A stretch of DNA of 47,016 nucleotides, taken from NCBI GenBank assembly GCA_000310025.1, contig FN649748.1, positions 2,389,959 through 2,436,974 of the forward strand. Reading direction: 5' to 3'. Origin of the DNA: Ectocarpus siliculosus (Eukaryota; Sar; Phaeophyceae; Ectocarpales; Ectocarpaceae). A program made the position numbers and the translations under genes. The notes beneath the pieces were generated by a model. The model saw only the letters and a list, made by a program, of their open reading frames with translations. It ran no database searches and was not told where the DNA came from. Below, in pieces: positions 11,845-24,500 of the stretch. Each line of letters begins with the position of its first letter. Position 1 is the stretch's first letter.

Positions 11845-12222
11845 TGAGTAGATTTTGTTGTGCGGGGTCGAGAATCCTCATTCTGCGCAATGGAGACTAT
11901 CGCACCACGTCATTTTGAACTGGCTAAGCACCCTTGAAGCAGTTGCACAGCAGTTATATATTTGTCTCCGGAAGTGAACGCACCAGACACAAAAAAAGTC
12001 ATTGGCAGCTGTCATCCTCATGTAAGGAAATAAGCACAAGATACCCTTGGCACGATGCAGTGCACCCTCCTTACGACCCGCCGAATACCTCACGGCTCTT
12101 CGTGCTTGGTGATGTCAGAGCCTGGTCCCGTGAGAAACCGGCTTTCTCCGTCCCGGCTTTGTAGGGATGTGAGGTCATTGATCTACAACTGCAGCATGCA
12201 CGGCTATGAGTACACCCCCGCC
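11845..12222. repeat. Diverged third copy of the ACTR10 intron repeat
   Basis: It aligns with about 5395-5790 and 5995-6390 from GAGTAGATTTTGTTGTGCGG through CCTGGTCCCGTGAGAA to the terminal tRNA-like module (12149-12222, GAGTACACCCCC). It has many substitutions and small indels and no 52-bp repeat on its left side, so it is an older insertion. Confidence 0.8.
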
Positions 12223-13179
12223 TGCCCAACCCAGCGGGACGCCAACCGGAAAGGAGAACCAACGATATGAACACGAAGTCGCCGAGTATTGTTGTAGGAA
12301 ACGCGGTGCCGACAACACCTTAGACGGCAATTGTTTTTCACGCCGGTGAAAAAACAACACGCGAAACGCTCCAAAAACATTCATATCTATGGATGTGTTG
12401 TTGATCTTGAAGAAAGAGAAAAATCTAACGTGGACTGAAATGTGCCAACCCAGGTGGTTCGACGTACCGTGTGGTGGAAGCACGAATATTTCCCTGACCC
12501 TCAAGGGTGCACGTCTGCGCCACGTACAGCTAGAGAGAGCGCCACATTGCAGCTCGGTGCCTCGGAACAAAGAGATGTCAATTCTGCGATGGTTATTCAC
12601 TGACCTAGCGCCAGGTTTGCGTCGATCACGATTGAGCACATGGGGCATGTGTCTCAACTCAGAAATCAAACGTGCCCCCCTTTCTCCGTCTTTCCCTGGA
12701 GAAATATTGAGGTCTTCAGGAACAAGAAGGAACGAACGGCCCAATCAACCGGACATGACAGTCGCATTGCTCTCGGTTGCAGTATTTTCTTGCAATCCGA
12801 CGGATATCTCCGGACGGTTGGAGACACCTGGGCGGACTTGTTTCATAACACACCGGCAGGGACATTAACATACGCAGTATTGAAGCATGAAGTCTTCCAG
12901 ACACTCGGTAGACCTCGGAGCCATGGCGCGATCCATGGCGCGATTCATATCGCCACCAACAGATGTCAACATTCGAAATCCACATCGTTAGCCTTGTTAG
13001 ACACGTGGAGTTTCTCGGTTGAGACCGTTTCTGTCTTTTATCCGGAGAATGCTTAGTCTCCTCCATGACCCGTCCCAGTTCATGGCATTTAGAAGTGTGT
13101 TGTGTTTTCAACCGCACTAAGACTGGCGTCTTTTCATTGGCCAGCCGGTTAGCGCGGTCGATGCTAATATTACTGACAC

Positions 13180-13382
<203 letters not shown>

Positions 13383-14495
13383 GATAGGTAGGCATCTACC
13401 ACAATTGGACCATATTCTCTGGTCGTGTGATATCACTGCTAACCAACCACGATCCGTTCGTCCCCAATATGTTTCCGGTGATAAACTACTACCATCGAAA
13501 ATACGTCGCCCACGTACTGGCGAAAGCACACTTGACAGATGTACACCCCTTATGTATACGCTACGCAACAGAAGGCCGCAGATAAAATCCAACAACCACG
13601 AATCTGTGGATCATTCATTCCCCACAGCAGCTTGTGCACACATTCATTCCTGCCTGGTGTGGCCCAATCATTGCTATACAGAAGCACCCGTTCCATCGTT
13701 CGCACACAAAGCTCCAACGATATTCACGCACATCCCTTTCGAATGAGAAAATGCGGCGACCTCTCCCTCCCATCGCGCATACACATTGGAGTAGTCACGA
13801 AACAACACATGAGAAGCACATCCACCCCACCGAAAGACGAAGTATGTCCGAATGACACACCAACCTTGTTGGCCATTACTGTAGACGAGTGATGGACGCT
13901 CCAGGTCGATAGTTCACGTGCACCGACACCCCTTGGTCACTCCTCTCTGCCCAAAGCAACCAACATGGGATTGCATGTGCCTGCTCTACGCGAGTTCATT
14001 GCACACACAAGAATCAATAAACAAACATGTTGCAGATATAGATTCGAATTGCACCAAACACGAGACCCGCCAGCTGCTGCCGGTGCTTGAATTTGCGGCA
14101 GAGTGTGGTCGGAGGGAAGCATGCCTGGAGCACGTGGTACTGCTGATTTTTTGCTGATCCTAATGCTGCCGTGGTTGTTGCTGCTTCCGCCACCCCCGGG
14201 ACCCTAAGCACGCGTGTACTCTCTCCTCGATTCAGTGTGAAAACCTACGTTTTGCGTGTCCAATGGTGCGACCTTTCTTCAGTAGGTGTTAACCCTCTTT
14301 CCGTGAAACCCATTATCGCTCTCCCCTCCTACATAGTTTCAACAATTAGCACCCCACGAGCAGCTACTTGAACCGACAAAAGTCTTCCCGCTTGTTTCGG
14401 AAACGTCTACAATGCTGGATACACTCAAGCGCAGCGCGCTGGTGACACCAAAACGGTCGCCAGCTACGAGCTTTTCGACCTGCGTCCAACGAGGC

Positions 14496-15633
14496 CTATC
14501 CGTCCACGATCTCCAACAAAAACAAAGGTGATTCTGCAGCATACTGGAAACCGACAAACATCACAGAATCAGGAGACGTGAAATCCGCAAAATCATCGAC
14601 CGAGAGAGCGTCATCGAGATCATCGTAGTCATTGAACGTCCAGAAGGCCGAGTTCTCGGAGGGGACGGTCACGCTGGTCTCCGAGGCCACGATGGCGGGC
14701 GGGCGTGTCGGCCTCCACGAAAAGGGCCGGCCCGGAGAACTCGAAGTACCCAAGGTAATACAGCGCGCTTCCCACGGAGTCACGGTTCGACAAGTCCCTG
14801 AAGCAGGCGGTAGCCCCGTTCGTGAAGCGGAGCTGCGCCCCCTCGCCGTTGTAGACAGCAACCCCAGAGCTCGCCGAGATGTCCTCGAAGCGGGAGCCAC
14901 CCGCAACGTTCACCTCTCCAAGGTTGTATATGCCACCTCCTTGGCCTCCGAAGTCGTCGGTGATGCTCGTTTCCATTATCGTGACTCCCTCGCTGAATGA
15001 GACGGATCCCGTCTCGCTCACGAAGATGGCTCCTCCGGGACCCGGGGCGCTCTCTCCCGCACCGACGCTCTCACAACCCGTGAACGTCGCGTCTCCGTTC
15101 ACGGTGAAGGTGCCGGCCGTCCGCACGCAGCCTCCGCTGTGCTGGTAGGACGCGTAGTCAGAATCCTCATCCGTCTCGTTGATGATGCCGACGTCCCGCA
15201 TGACGAGGCCGTTCAAGAAGCGCACGGTAGAGCCTTGGCCGACGTACACGGCCCCGCCGTCGACGTTGTTTTCGACGCCTTCCTCTCCAATGAACTCGAC
15301 GTTCGGCTCCCAGATCAGCTCCGCTCCGTCCGTGACGTCGAATCTAACGTTCGTCAGCGAGGAGCTGCTGAAGTAGGCGTCCACGCTCTCGGTCTAGTTC
15401 ACCGTGAGCGTGTTCGATGTCATGGTCATGTTCGTGAAGGTCTCGCACTCGATATCCGTGACCGGATTCATTTCGACAAGCACGTCTTGAGTCTGGGTCA
15501 GCTCGGACGCGGCTTGGAGGTCCTCGCACGTCTCGATCAATCCATGGCCGACGCCCACGACCAGGAAGAGAGCTAACGACGAGAAAAATTTCGAACACAT
15601 TTTCCTGGATGCAGCAGGAAAGATGAGATGCAC
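14496..15633 (-). pseudogene. Secreted beta-strand repeat protein, broken
   Basis: The minus strand starts with MHLIFPAASRKMCSKFF and a hydrophobic stretch SLALFLVVGVGHG, a good signal peptide; a start at the second Met (15603) is equally possible. The body has about five repeats built on a Gly-Gly-x-(Ile/Val)-(Phe/Tyr) turn, for example GGAVYVGQGSTVRF, GGAIFVSETGSVSF and GGGIYNLGEVNVAG. This resembles the parallel beta-helix / polymorphic outer-membrane-protein repeats common in brown algal extracellular proteins. Two lesions break the frame: a TAG at 15394-15396 (after TSNTLTVN) and a one-base shift in a GCCC-repeat near 14697-14706, after which the frame continues IVASETSVTVPSEN to a stop at 14496. 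Either lesion could be a sequencing error, but two suggest a pseudogene. The function is unknown. Confidence 0.65.
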
Positions 15634-15889
15634 GGGGGAGGATGGGCGCCGGCGGAGGGGAGAGGTTTGGATTGCGGTTGAGTTGGTGCCGTTGGCTGTG
15701 GGAGGAAATCCAAGGTACTGATGATAGATCGTGCAGCGACGATGTTAACAAAATGAGGAAAGCAACACAACAAGTCAAAGGAACCCTTAAACTTGAAATA
15801 TCCCGACGTTAAACTATCTATGTGGAGTGCAGCCAGCCTGTGATGGGCGAGATACGGGAATGAATGATGTTAGTCGGCCGGTCACAGCC

Positions 15890-15915
15890 GAGAGAGAGAG
15901 AGAGAGAGAGAGAGA
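15890..15915. repeat. Short (GA)n microsatellite
   Basis: About 13 GA units, 21 bp upstream of the first copy of the dispersed repeat. Confidence 0.9.
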
Positions 15916-15935
15916 CGAAACGCGTGATTGATAGT

Positions 15936-16247
15936 GTTAGATATACTCGTAGCTTTTCATGATGGTTGAGCATGGGGCATGGATCTAGCATGATGGTTGA
16001 ATATGGGGCATGAGTCTACGGAGGTTATTGTTGGTAGATTGCGGGGGAACAGGGAGTTTCTACTTGGTTTACTCGGAGATTCTGTGGGTGATCGAAATTG
16101 CGTGATGGATGGGTGTGGTTGTGCACTTCTCTCTGGTGGTGGGAATCCGGTTTCCACTGCCCTCTAATACAAGACTTTCCTATGTCGGCCCTCACTGGCC
16201 GAGCTGCCTTTCTCCACACACCTACAAGCTTCGGCCTACCCGGTTCA
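15936..16247. repeat. Dispersed ~300 bp repeat, copy 1
   Basis: It shares GTTAGATATACTCGTAGC at the left and GAGCTGCCTTTCTCCACA near the right with 18607-18876. Copy 1 has an extra ~33 bp internal duplication (CATGATGGTTGA repeated near 15958 and 15990). It is probably part of an unidentified mobile element. Confidence 0.8.
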
Positions 16248-16547
16248 CCCAACGCGCTAAATAGCGTGAGGACGGCTTTGTCGGCGGTGATCGGGTACAA
16301 GTCAGCGAGAGATTGGTAGCACGGTTGGGCAGCTGCATGCGCGGTTGACAACACCCAACCAGACGAAGAGGCCACCAACGGCGAGGGCCTTGACACAGCA
16401 GCGTCCTAAGACCTACAGCAGCGCCAGCTTCAGCTGCACCCCGCCATATACTGGGGTCGTAGGCCCGCTCAGGCACGTGATAACGTTTCAGTTTTCGACT
16501 GGACTGTTTATTTTGACACACCAATGCGGTGATGCTGTACTTACTGT

Positions 16548-16685
16548 GCAGTGCGGCACTGCCGTCAAACTCCGACTCCATCTCTGTCTAAACGCCGCAT
16601 TGCGCCGTGCGGTACTGCCGTCGACTCGTCACTTTCTCTGGTCTAATCGCGGCAATATGTCGCGCGGTACTGCCGACAGACTCTT
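16548..16685. repeat. ~60-bp minisatellite, about 2.3 units
   Basis: The motif GCGGYACTGCCG recurs at about 60-bp spacing (near 16552, 16609 and 16668), with related spacer sequence containing TCTAATCGC or TCTAAACGC. Confidence 0.6.
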
Positions 16686-16892
16686 ACCTAACTCTTATAA
16701 ATGGCGGTTGATAAACCCGCGTTACAAGGCAATAGCTCATGCCAGCTAGAAATTGATGATACGATATGTGTAGCATGCTATTTGAAATGTTTTTGTGCGA
16801 CTTAGTAGAATGCTGAGAGTGACGAGGTTTTCTAGTGTCTGAGTCTTCCTGACAGACGTGATGAGACCAACTTTCTCTCCCCGGCAAAATGC

Positions 16893-17010
16893 GTGATCAA
16901 CGTTTTATCTGGGCTCTTTCGGGCGGCAGGCTTACCCTGATCAAAATTGTGTGATCAACGTTTTTTCTGGACTCTTTTTTGGGCGGGTTTAGCCTGGTCA
17001 AAAAACGTTT
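16893..17010. repeat. 58-bp tandem duplication
   Basis: GTGATCAACGTTTTATCTGG at 16893 and GTGATCAACGTTTTTTCTGG at 16951 head two units that both continue through GGGCGG and a CTGATCAAAA/CTGGTCAAAA block. A third, partial unit follows. Confidence 0.75.
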
Positions 17011-18606
17011 GATGTCTCGGTTATGTCAGCGAATGCCAGAGACGTGTCAAGTATCAACAACGTGCAACATTGGTATCTCCACGTTATTCCTGATAACAAT
17101 TGCACAATGCAGACGAAATGCTGATATCTGAAGGTTGTTATACTTTTGTCTTGAGGTTACTATTGTTGTGAAACTGCGGTTCTAAGTTGATAATGTTTTG
17201 ACGTAGGGTTTATTACCCTTGTCATGACATGGAAGCTGCTGTATTATTATTTTGCGACAGAGGACAACAATAATCAACTTCCGTTTCAGGACGATATTCA
17301 ACTACTTTTTGAGTGGCGATATCGCAGTGATCGGTAGTTTCAGACAAACCGTTCCACGAGTAGGGTCGAAGATGCTGCATGTATTGCTTTCTCTGCTGCA
17401 GTCACTACTATTTCAGAACCAGGGGGACTGTTCGCAGTATGTGAGTAGCGCTGGTTTGTTCGGAACTGATCTGCCGCGATCTTCCCCTCCGAACGCGCGA
17501 CCTGCCCTGCACCACCGCCGAGTCAATCCTCTGGGAGCGACAATTATTCTTCCCCCACTTCAGGCGAACGCAAACTTCCAAGCTCGAACCGCGGCCAGCC
17601 GGAAAAGATGAAAGGCGAGAGGCGACCGCGGCGGAGGCGAACGAAATATCCGCGCGGGGGGGGAGAAGCAATGGCTTGGGCAATGGGGTAAGCGCTGGAG
17701 CTTGATGCGCCGGCAAATGTAGGGGTTTCGAGTGCTTTTGGTTTGGTATTGGATGGGAGGATTCACGAATGTTTTCTTGTTGTTTTGGTATTGGACCGTT
17801 TTTTGGCTTTAGGATTTGCGAACGTTGTTTTGGCATTGGAAGTGATTTGGTTTTGGTGGTGGCTTCCGGATTTGTTTGCAGGAGGATTGTTTTTCTTGTG
17901 TTTTCCCGACTAGATGGATTTTGAATGTTGCTCTTTTGGTTTGTCCTTCTGACTCCAGCCCCTCCTAAAAGCAGGGGGGAGGATCTCCCACCGTCGGAGG
18001 CGCGTTGTTATTTCGAAAGGAATTTCTGCAGCAGTTTCTAGAGTGAAGCAATAGAGAAATTTTTCATGTTTTCCTGTGGAAACGCTCTTACCGCTGAACA
18101 AATATTTGGGGATGGATGTTGTTCAATCGGAAATTGAGAGTAGGATTCATACCCAGCCGCGTTTTACCAGCGAAGTAAAACGTGAAGCATGAACGTTTAT
18201 CCTGTGGGAAGCTTGTTTTGTCTTGGTAGGAATTGTAGGTGGATGGATATGGTCGGAAGCATAACAAAGGCGATTTTTTCCAGGGAGAGATCCGTGTCTT
18301 GGGAAAATATTGATGAAGAATTCCATTTTTAATGCTTTAGGTTGTGCGGAGGATAGAAGTACTTTGCGAATGTCGTTGCGGCGAAGCGCCGAGAAAGGAT
18401 GGACCAGAAGAAGACCGTTTTGCAGAGAAGAAGTGAACGCGATGAGCAGACATGTTTTGGTGCAGGAGTGTTTGCATTCTTATTGGTTTCGCCTCATTGT
18501 TTGTCTTGGAGAGAATAGGCACCACGTCTATATATACTAGAGTTTGTGTGTCGGGGGATTTTCATCGACTTGCCGTATCATTACGATGCATACGAGCAGG
18601 CGGGCT

Positions 18607-18876
18607 GTTAGATATACTCGTAGCATAGCATAATGGTTGAGTATGGAGCATGCATCTACGGAGATAGATTTTCTTAGATTGCTGGGGAACATAGAGTTTC
18701 TTCGGAGTTCAATCGGTGATCGAAATTGCGTGATGGATGGGGTTTGGTTGTGCACTCCTCTCTGGTGGTGGGACTCCGGTTTCCACTCCCCTCTAATACA
18801 AGGCTTTCCTATGTCGGCCCTCACTGGCCGAGCTGCCTTTCTCCACAAACCTATGAGCTTCAGCCTACCCGGTTTA
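18607..18876. repeat. Dispersed ~300 bp repeat, copy 2
   Basis: This is the second copy of the repeat at 15936-16247, in the same orientation. It lacks the internal 33-bp duplication of copy 1 and is shorter by about 40 bp. The minus strand keeps a similar frame in both copies (RKAARPVRADIGK), but no family was recognised. Confidence 0.8.
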
Positions 18877-20151
18877 CCGGACAGATATCGGAAGACGAGG
18901 TGCAGGTAGAAAGTTACAAAGGAGGTGCCTGAAGACCTGTTTAAATTTTGAAAGTTGCATCGAAATTGAGCACCCAACTTGGATGACCCTAATTGGCTTT
19001 CTAGTTTTCAGCAATGAAGGGGTTTGTGCCACGAAAGTCCCAACACGTAGCCCCCAGATCCTCACGATCAAATGCTGCTGCGATTATGTACGCATATGCC
19101 TACGATGTGTTCCTCTGACAACTGAATTTCTCCCCCTGCTACCATTCATTGCAACAGAGCTGGTTTCGACGGTGGTGGGGATTTGCTGTTTTTCCTCCGT
19201 GTGGTTGCCGGGTATTATGGAAGTTGAATGTAGGATAGTAGTAAAGAATGGTAGATCAGATCGGGATCCGGATCAGGCCTTGTCGTCGGTATTACGACTT
19301 TTTGCCTTGATCTTCTTTCGTTTTGGGTTTCGATCCGGTGATTTATTGTAGGTTTGATGTTTTGACGCCGCCTGTTTCTCTTTGTTATAGCCCGAGTCTA
19401 TTCAATTCTCCACCTTCGTTATTGTCTGGTCCAACCGATCGCCTTGCGACGCATCGAGTGAGAGGTGTGGGAGGGTAAATTGTGGTGTGTTGCATCGACG
19501 TTCTCATTTTCGGGTCTAGGCAATGAATTGTCAAGCTTCCCGGGATGTTGTAAGTTTCTACGTTGTGCATGAGAACCTCCAGGGAGGGTTAATGTGATCG
19601 GGTTAGAATGTAGGGAAAACAGCAGCGAACGGTTGATCGGGCTATTTCCTAGAGGAAAGTGCGGGAGATGTACCTCGCGATCGAAGGTTGAAGCAGGAAA
19701 CAGGACCTTTAAACCCCTTTACTCGTAACCAATGTACAGTAAGCACTGCTGTCGCACAAGGGTCATGGGCGTTCCAGGTTGCACACTGCGTTGGCAATCC
19801 GTCTGCTGTACACGTGGGGCACTCACAAATCTCGTTATTCTGTCATTGATTACCCATACTGCTGTGGGAACTTCTGATACGGTACAATCGGAATTTTGTT
19901 AAAACAACGCATCCAAAGGCAAAGCACGGCAGAAGGGGTGGGTAGGGAGAGGAACCCTTCTGTGTGACCACGGGTTGGAGTATACGGCAAAAAACAATGC
20001 TGCGAGCGCTGATTTGAAGTGAAGCAAACAGAAACTCCTCTGGTTGTTGATCTTCAATCTGGGCGGCTACTTGCTGCTCGCGAGGTGCTACCCTTGAATC
20101 AGATGTCCAAACAAGCGAAAATGAGCAAGGGGTAACATTACCAGCAGCAGC

Positions 20152-20162
20152 AGCAGCAGCAG
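20152..20162. repeat. Short (CAG)n tract
   Basis: About four CAG units in non-genic sequence. Confidence 0.7.
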
Positions 20163-21197
20163 TGTAGGTGGCTCCACAGGTTCTGCACAAGGAAGACAAA
20201 TGAGTCGCTTTTGTCACTCACCGCGCGACTCTATCTTCTTGTAGGGGAGTCTCTGGCCAAGGCTCCGAATTGACAGCTCCTATGGTCGTTCACGGCTGTC
20301 TGAGTGGTCAGTATCGGAGTGTAGGCAGGCGGGGTGCTCTCAAATGTGGCCCGACAGTGACAGACAGGGGATCTTTACACCGAACCGCAGGCCCCTCGGG
20401 CCTCGTTAATTCTGCGAAATGATGACCAAAAGCGAATTCTCAACGCTCATAGGCGCCGCAATAGGCCATTGACTGTAGCAGTATTTTTCACACCCCAAAT
20501 CGGCAACTTGACGCCTCTCTGTCGCTGATTGTCCCGTCGTGTAGTTTTGAGTCAGTGCTCACCACAGCACTACTGCCGGGAGCTCCAATCCATGGTCATA
20601 CAACGGGGATTCCCCCCCCTGAGCTTCCCTCCTGCTGCGGTACTTTCTTTCGACTACTAACGCGAGAAGAGTGCAGCGCCTATTCCCTCAAAGTGTACAC
20701 TCGAGCGGAAGCGAGAGAATGACTCCCTCTTTTTTGATGCTGCTACAGTGAAGAGAGGTGAAGAAATGTTTCGCCGATGTGTACAGCAGTACTGTAGGCA
20801 CCCATTCAGATGCCATTTGCCCCACTTTCCCGATTTTCCGTTCCATCTAATTCAAGAACATGCGCAGTGATTTATTCCCGAATAGCCGCCTCCCACCCAC
20901 CCCTTTCTTGAAAGCGGTGATGGAGACCGGCTGATTGTCATCGGAGTGTCATTTCATATACAACATGAAACAAAAAGATAAGAATACAATTTGCAGTCAT
21001 ATTGGAAAGTCCGTGCGGTAGCGAGCCATATTGAAACTCTTTGTGCTCATCCCCTCCATCCCATGGCACATCGTAACGAGATAACCGTTGACCTCGCAAG
21101 GTTCGACTACCTGCCTAAACTGATGAATCCCTCATCATCGCGTCACAGAAGAGGCCAGTTTCCCTGCCAGTTTCCCTGACAGCCTACCTGCCAGTCA

Positions 21198-21308
21198 GTT
21201 TGCCTGCCAGCCTCCTGCCTTCGCGAACATCCCACAACAACAGCCTCCCTGCCGGCCTATCTGCCTGTCCGTTTGCCTGCCAGCCTCCTGTCTTTGCGAA
21301 CATCCCAC
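21198..21308. repeat. 73-bp tandem duplication
   Basis: GTTTGCCTGCCAGCCTCCTG followed by GCGAACATCCCAC occurs at 21198 and again at 21271. Shorter degenerate CCTGCCAGTTT units lie just to the left, from about 21154. Confidence 0.75.
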
Positions 21309-21564
21309 TGGAACATCGAAACTGAATTACGCTGACCGCACAACAAATAGGCAAATCGAGGTCACTGCTGCGCATATCACAACGGAGCCAACGGAGCTTG
21401 ACAGGGGGTCAGCGAAGCGGGAGTCACAGGGGGTACCTCCTGAAACAATTCCCGCCGCAGTAAACACGACACCCCCACCAATTCAAACACGACATCAGAC
21501 ACAGCAGAGCAGCGCACACCTTCTTCTCCACACTCAAGCCCCCACCCCCAACCCGAACGGATCG

Positions 21565-24500
21565 ATGCCACCACGGCGTATGCATATGATTACGCGTGCT
21601 TCAAAGTCGCGTGGAGCAGCAGTTGGCTTGAGCAACGCTGCCGGGTCTTTACAGACCAGGTCCGGTTCCCGCCGCGGCAACAACAAACGCCCGCAGCAGG
21701 CGCTCGACTCACTCACAATACCTGGGCTGTTCCCGATGCTCGATGATGCGGTTGCCGGTGACATCCTGGCCTACCTCCCTTGCAGTGATCTCGGTGCCAG
21801 GTGAGCGGCTGATTTCGAAAGGGAGATTGCCATGTTTCTGGTCCAACTACAGTGCAATGTAGGCGTGTGCCCACTGCTGCTGGAATGAAACTCGAGACAG
21901 AGCGTGCTCGCGATGACTACGGAAACGATTGCTGTTTGGATGCTGTTGCAAGTTGTCATCATAGCAAAGTCTGGGAATGACTGTTTGGACATCATCGGGG
22001 CTTCTCCAAATGATGGCCAACGTGCTCCTCACATGGTGTTCCGGGGGAATACCCATGACACATGACGATGTGGTACCCCCCTGTTTCTTCACGGGCCCTC
22101 CCTCCCGCTCCTATCCCAACGGTCAAATTTCAAAATTTGAAACATTCCATGCATAGCAACCTGATCAGCAAGGCGTGGTTGGCACCCAACAAGAACGAGT
22201 CACTCTGGCGCCCGTTTCTTTCTACGGTGGATCCCATCTCGATCTTAGGGCCAGCTAAGCTTTCGGAGCTCGCTGAGCAGTTCACGTGCCGACAGGTGGG
22301 AGAAATTCAATGTCTGTGTACATTCTTACTGCACCAAGGTGTTCAATGTTGGGACGTTTCATTCACGGCGAAGTAGAGTGAATACTGAGAAGTGCTGAAA
22401 GCTGGAGTCAATGTTGTATGCGCGCGCTCTGTCGATGTTGGTATTGTATGATAGTAGCGTCCGACCCATCCGTCGCGCTGAGAATATTTCCAGCCTTGGC
22501 GACAGTGAAGGCGAGACAGGCACTTCAAACTGCCACCACTGCAGCATTACGCCGTAAATGACTCCCGGTCATCCTTGTCAGTGCACAGCTTTAGGTTTCA
22601 CTTCTATTTCGCCGCCATGTTTTTCCCATCACACCTAACCAACAAAGTTTTATCTTATGCGCCAACGCAACGCTGACAGGTTGTGACTCAGCTTTCCCTT
22701 CGCTTATGCTCGCTGTGCCGGGAGCCAACGAGCGGGTTCTTCACTTTGACGTGCTCCAGGGTGTGCGAGTCCTGCTTCGAAACGGATGCCCGGGCCACGA
22801 TGTGTAGCCTTAGGTGTGCACCGTCTAACGCTCTTGGTTGCACAACTTGCGTTTTGTCCTTGTACCAATCACAGCACACTATTGTTTGAGCAACGTGATT
22901 TTTCACCACTGGCCGCCACGCTGAACGATGGACACGGTCATGTACTCGTTGATCAATCTCAAGACGTTCCCTCCAACAACTCCGGAGGTAGCTCAGATCG
23001 AACTGCAATATCAAATGACACAGCCCATCTCGAATACGATACTGACAAACCAATAATGGACTCGAACAACCGTTGTTAACGATTGGTATGTGGCTCCGGC
23101 ACACACCCAAGAAGCGCGAGTACTCCGGGTTCATTCTTTGTGCCTCGCGCAGAATGGAACTCTTCACCCACTCTTAACATCGCTTTTTACGATAAGCGGG
23201 CACGCCGCCATCCATTCTTGAAAACTCTACACACAACGAATGCGCATGCCACACCTTGCTCTTCCACTAAAACGATCGCCGACCCCTTCCACCCGGATGT
23301 CAATCGCCCCGTTAGCTTCGCGAAGGCGCATTTTCTTCTCAGCAACTCTCAGGCGGCCCGGATTCCCACTCTGCGCGTAGACGACGCCGATGAGACAGGT
23401 TTGGTCGACCACCACAAAAGCATTACACTGACGACGTGCAGCGCTGGCAAGGCCTCCGCCCTCGCCAGGTTCGTAGGAGGCCTCGCCGGCTGCTTTCATC
23501 TTGTTGGGAAGTTCTTGGAAATGAAGGCGATTGGTGAAGATCGAAAGTACAGCAGTACGACCTCGATGATGAAAACTACTGTGTTAACTTGCGGATGGCT
23601 AGTAAGGGGCTACGGCGAAACAAAAGTAGGTACATAAATTCTTGTTGATTGCTCAGTCAGGATGGTTTGAGGAAACGTTTCACGACCCCCACTGTTGGCC
23701 CCATCCGTCTGATGACCTCACTTGGTCCTGCAGCTGTTGCCTTGAGGTGGGTAGTCCGCAAGCAGTTCGCATGCTACGGCAGATGATTTTGGTTGGACAT
23801 GAGCTCGTCCTTCCGGAAGGCGTAAGTCTCTTTGCTTGAATGTGTATGTGTGCTTCAGCGTACCAAAACCGAAACAGCTATAAGCAATACCGCTCCTGCT
23901 CTAGCTTCAGCGAGTAAAGCACGAGCATGATTGAAGCCGTTTGAGAACGAGCACAGCAGTGATATACAACTCGTGCGTACAGCGCATGCATGCAGCCCGT
24001 GGGGGTGATTCAAATTGGCCCTTGACACCCAATCCAACCAATCTATGATCAGGTGGGGCTCGGAGGAAGGTTTTCAAGCCGAGATGACCGCCAGGAAGGT
24101 CAAGGCGGAGGCCGCTCATCGAGCCCGCGTCGCGGCCTACGAAATCACTCAGCAGCAGAGCACGGCCAAAAGTCCTTCCCTTTCCCGTGAGGGGGGCGGG
24201 GAAGAAGACTCAACATCGACATCACCTCCCGCCGAGCCATCTCCGCTCGAGAAACCAAAACGCTATCCTTCTACACCTCGCATTTGCCGTCTTAGCCGTG
24301 AAACGAACTACGTCGCATCGAACCAGCAAGAGGGCCATGGCGTCCGAGGAGAGAAGTATGGGTTCTATCGGATTGTCAACGACGCGTTCTTCGACGCTGG
24401 TCCGACGGTGCGCACGCCGAATTTTAGAGTCAGTTTATGAACTCTATAGAACTTCGATAGAAGCCGAAATCAAACCATTAGACTAGTCAGCGCTGACTAG

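Larger units (their letters stand above)
15634..21389. other. Gene-poor repeat region
   Basis: No gene could be supported. Parts are T/G-rich on the plus strand (17.7-18.3 kb). The recognisable content is a dispersed repeat in two copies (15936 and 18607), three short tandem arrays and small GA and CAG microsatellites. The right edge abuts the start of the segmental duplication. Confidence 0.5.

Noticed and set aside
12175-12868. Overlapping 160-190 codon frames on both strands
   Set aside because: No recognised domain, mutual overlap, and one end lies within the dispersed repeat; no splice partners were found.
16025-18977. Conserved minus-strand frame in the two dispersed-repeat copies (RKAARPVRADIGK)
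   Set aside because: Similarity is explained by overall nucleotide identity of the repeat; the frame breaks at indels and no domain is recognised.
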